Assembly (NCBI GenBank): GCA_028280675.1
Contig: JANQLI010000292.1
Location: 1-7,697 of the forward strand
DNA length: 7,697 nucleotides
From: Alphaproteobacteria bacterium
GTDB lineage: Bacteria; Pseudomonadota; Alphaproteobacteria; SMXP01
Direction of reading: 5' to 3'
Each line of letters begins with the position of its first letter. Position 1 is the first letter of the stretch. Made by a program: the position numbers and the translations under genes. Below the pieces are notes generated by a model, which worked only from the letters and a program-made list of their open reading frames with translations, did no database searches and had not been told where the DNA came from. This document shows positions 6,267 to 7,697 of this stretch, one piece after another.

Positions 6267-7235
6267 ATGGGTGTTCCCTTTTCGCAAGTTGTGATCGGTG
6301 TTGAAAATTTGGCTGACGCTATATCGTTTTTCGATTCCATCATGGGGCTGGACACTCTCTGGCAAGGGCGTCTTGATGGGGAAGCCTTCACCACGCATTG
6401 GAATCTGCCAGCAGGTGCCGCTGCGGATGCCGCGGTGATCGGCTTGGATGAAGAACCCATTGGCCGCATTTTGCTTCTCGATTTTGGCGGCGACCGCGAG
6501 ACTGTACGGGCCGCCGCTGCCCGGTCTGTCTACGGCCTTTATAATTTGAACTTCCATGTCGATGATTGTTTCAAAGCGGTCGAACGCTTACGCGAAGTCG
6601 GCATTGATTTCTGGGCCGAGCCAGTTAAGCCAGATATTGACGAAAGCCAGGGCGGCACTGTTGAGTGCTTCTTTGATGGGCCTGGCGGCGTGGCCATCAA
6701 CCTGGTCGAGCTCACTGGCGGTGGTCCCGAGACCACAATTGGGCAAATGCGCGTGGCCTTGGAAAGCGCGCCGCAAAGCCGCACCAATTTTACCCCTGTC
6801 GCCACGTCCACCCACGCCCCGAAAGAGGCCGATCCAGCGCTTGCGTTTTACCGCGATGTGCTGGGCATGGCGGTGGTCATTGATCAGGAAATGGGCAATC
6901 CAGCAACAAACGCCATGTTGGGACGGCCGGAAAATGCGCTTAACCGCATTATCTTTCTTAATCCTGGACATCTTTACGGCAAAATTGTTCTCTCCCAACC
7001 CGTCAATTACGAGGTGGAAGATGCGATCCCGCGGGCGGCGCCGCCTAACATTGGTTATCTCGCGCAAAGTTTTGTTGTTGACGATCTCGACAATGCATGT
7101 GTGCAGGTGAAAAACCTGGGCGGCGACATTATCAGCGATGCGATGGTGTGCGATTTGCCGGGCATGGGGTCGAAACGCACAGCGCTTGTGACCTGTCCTG
7201 GAAGTGGCGCCCTCATTGAGTTGATTGCTGCCTAA
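6267..7235 (+). CDS. Two-domain VOC family protein (glyoxalase/dioxygenase superfamily)
   Basis: The 322-residue protein consists of two vicinal-oxygen-chelate modules, about 4-150 and 177-320, each with the beta-alpha-beta-beta-beta repeat. Signs are SFFDSIMGLD (20-29), LNFHVDDCFKAVERL (94-108) and GGVAINLVEL (140-149) in the first, and ALAFYRDVLGMAVV (191-204), QSFVVDDLDNAC (267-278) and GALIELI (314-320) in the second. Aligning by the F-Y/LG motif puts Q7, N93 and E148, and T180, A266 and E318, where VOC enzymes place metal ligands. Only the two glutamates and perhaps Q7 look canonical, so a glyoxalase I or extradiol dioxygenase function is not well supported. AAGGAGA at 6254-6260 gives a strong start at ATG 6267. 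The stop overlaps the next gene's ATG by one base, so the two products are probably made together. Function unknown; a lyase, isomerase or ligand-binding role remains possible. Confidence 0.85.
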   Translation: MGVPFSQVVIGVENLADAISFFDSIMGLDTLWQGRLDGEAFTTHWNLPAGAAADAAVIGLDEEPIGRILLLDFGGDRETVRAAAARSVYGLYNLNFHVDDCFKAVERLREVGIDFWAEPVKPDIDESQGGTVECFFDGPGGVAINLVELTGGGPETTIGQMRVALESAPQSRTNFTPVATSTHAPKEADPALAFYRDVLGMAVVIDQEMGNPATNAMLGRPENALNRIIFLNPGHLYGKIVLSQPVNYEVEDAIPRAAPPNIGYLAQSFVVDDLDNACVQVKNLGGDIISDAMVCDLPGMGSKRTALVTCPGSGALIELIAA

Positions 7236-7624
7236 TGTTTCAGGCTGTAACCGAAGCGAATATCCGCGTTCTTGTGGAAACTTTTTATGGCAGAGTGCGG
7301 AAAGATGATGTGCTTGGTCCGATTTTCAATGCGCATATTGCGGATTGGGAGCCACACTTTCAAACGCTCACGCGATTTTGGTGCTCTGTCATGTTGGCCG
7401 ATGGAGGCTATAAAGGTGACCCTCTAGGCAGTCACAAAGACGTACCAGGGATCGCAGAAGAGCTCTTTTCGCGCTGGCTTTCGCTTTTCGAACACACAAC
7501 ATCCGATCTTTATCACCCCGATTTGGCGGCAGCGTTTCTACAGCGTGCCCAGCGCATGAGCAAAAGCTTGGTCGCAGGAATGTTTTACCGTCCTGAGAAT
7601 GTTGACGGGCAGGCTTTGCCTTAG
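7235..7624 (+). CDS. Group III truncated haemoglobin
   Basis: The 129-residue protein matches group III truncated haemoglobins such as Campylobacter jejuni Ctb. Key residues line up in spacing as well as identity: Y18 (B10) in TFYGRV, H41 (E7) in EPHFQTL, the proximal haem ligand H67 (F8) in GSHKDVPG and W81 (G8) in FSRWLSLF. DDVLGPIFN (24-32) and RFWCSVMLADGGYKGDPL (47-64) are further family signatures. Group III globins lack the glycine motifs of groups I and II, as here. The likely role is binding or turning over oxygen, NO or peroxide in the cytoplasm; exact physiology of the group is poorly known. The ATG overlaps the VOC stop (TAATG) and has no separate strong binding site, so translation is probably coupled. 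Being last behind abfD, it could protect that oxygen-sensitive enzyme, which is inference. Its stop overlaps the end of the convergent gene at the right edge. Confidence 0.93.
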   Translation: MFQAVTEANIRVLVETFYGRVRKDDVLGPIFNAHIADWEPHFQTLTRFWCSVMLADGGYKGDPLGSHKDVPGIAEELFSRWLSLFEHTTSDLYHPDLAAAFLQRAQRMSKSLVAGMFYRPENVDGQALP

Positions 7625-7697
7625 GGACGATCCTTCGGATCAGGAACTTTGATTGTAAAGGCCCATATCGCCATACCTGCTAGGATAGCAGCGCCGA
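7621..7697 (-). CDS. C-terminal end of an unidentified, probably membrane, protein (5' part outside window)
   Basis: Reading leftward from the window edge, one frame stays open and ends at TAA (7623-7621). It gives the C-terminal residues GAAILAGMAIWAFTIK followed by VPDPKDRP. A hydrophobic stretch then a short charged, proline-rich tail is what the last membrane helix of an integral protein looks like. The stop overlaps the haemoglobin stop by three bases, as expected for tightly packed convergent genes. With only 24 residues I cannot name a family, and the frame could be open by chance. GATCC-TTC-GGATC (7629-7641) within it is a short inverted repeat without a T-tract. Confidence 0.45.
   Translation of the reverse strand, partial: GAAILAGMAIWAFTIKVPDPKDRP

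Noticed and set aside
6588..7067. 159-codon antisense and 184-codon sense frames inside the VOC gene
   Set aside because: No recognisable domain, no binding site of note, and the VOC frame explains the region fully.
1617..7624. F420-dependent oxidoreductase system around the cofactor gene
   Set aside because: None of the visible genes shows luciferase-like or split-barrel (PNPOx-like) F420-binding families. A functional link to F420 is not supported beyond proximity.
7629..7641. GATCC-TTC-GGATC as an intrinsic terminator for the haemoglobin operon
   Set aside because: Only five base pairs, no T-tract on either strand, and it lies inside the probable convergent coding frame.
1..7697. CRISPR arrays, insertion sequences, tRNA or rRNA genes, phage genes
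   Set aside because: I saw no regularly spaced repeats, transposase motifs, cloverleaf-like sequences or rRNA signatures in the window.

Overview
The window is typical bacterial chromosome: densely coded, moderate GC, short intergenic gaps and no mobile elements, CRISPR arrays or RNA genes that I can recognise. The gene content points to an F420-producing proteobacterium, most likely an alphaproteobacterium: a CofC-CofG fusion, a group III truncated haemoglobin, a MAPEG protein and a NodN-type MaoC hydratase. The taxonomic call is inference from family content only.

Layout. Bases 1-1437 (minus strand) hold the first 479 codons of an F420 biosynthesis protein. It joins a CofC guanylyltransferase domain to a CofG radical-SAM FO synthase domain and runs off the left edge. 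A divergent regulatory gap (1438-1616) with an imperfect inverted repeat leads to a zinc-free MDR-family NADP-dependent oxidoreductase (1617-2675, plus). This gene converges, with a 2-base gap, on a MaoC-like (R)-specific enoyl-CoA hydratase (2678-3139, minus). A second divergent gap (3140-3369) carries a perfect 12-bp palindrome with back-to-back -35-like boxes.

From 3370 to 7624 five plus-strand genes follow: a class II aldolase/adducin protein, a 4-hydroxybutyryl-CoA dehydratase/vinylacetyl-CoA isomerase (AbfD) homologue, a MAPEG membrane protein, a two-domain VOC protein and a group III truncated haemoglobin. The last four are tightly spaced (37, 49 and -1 bases) and probably form one operon. 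The aldolase is separated from them by 126 bases that contain a candidate promoter. The right edge carries the last 24 codons of a minus-strand gene that overlaps the haemoglobin stop.

How the genes may work together (inference): the AbfD homologue would turn 4-hydroxybutyryl-CoA into crotonyl-CoA. The nearby MaoC protein could hydrate crotonyl-CoA to (R)-3-hydroxybutyryl-CoA, a polyhydroxybutyrate precursor, and the MDR protein could act on an unsaturated intermediate. The haemoglobin, MAPEG and VOC genes behind abfD could serve oxygen/NO or electrophile protection for an oxygen-sensitive Fe-S enzyme. None of the genes seen here belongs to an F420-using enzyme family, so the F420 gene may simply be a neighbour.

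Main points for a second look: the CofC-CofG fusion; an AbfD with all catalytic residues but one residue missing between two cluster ligands; an RNA hairpin that would hide the ribosome binding site of the MAPEG gene; the palindromes in the two divergent gaps and in front of abfD; and a two-domain VOC protein with poorly conserved metal ligands, translationally coupled to a haemoglobin.
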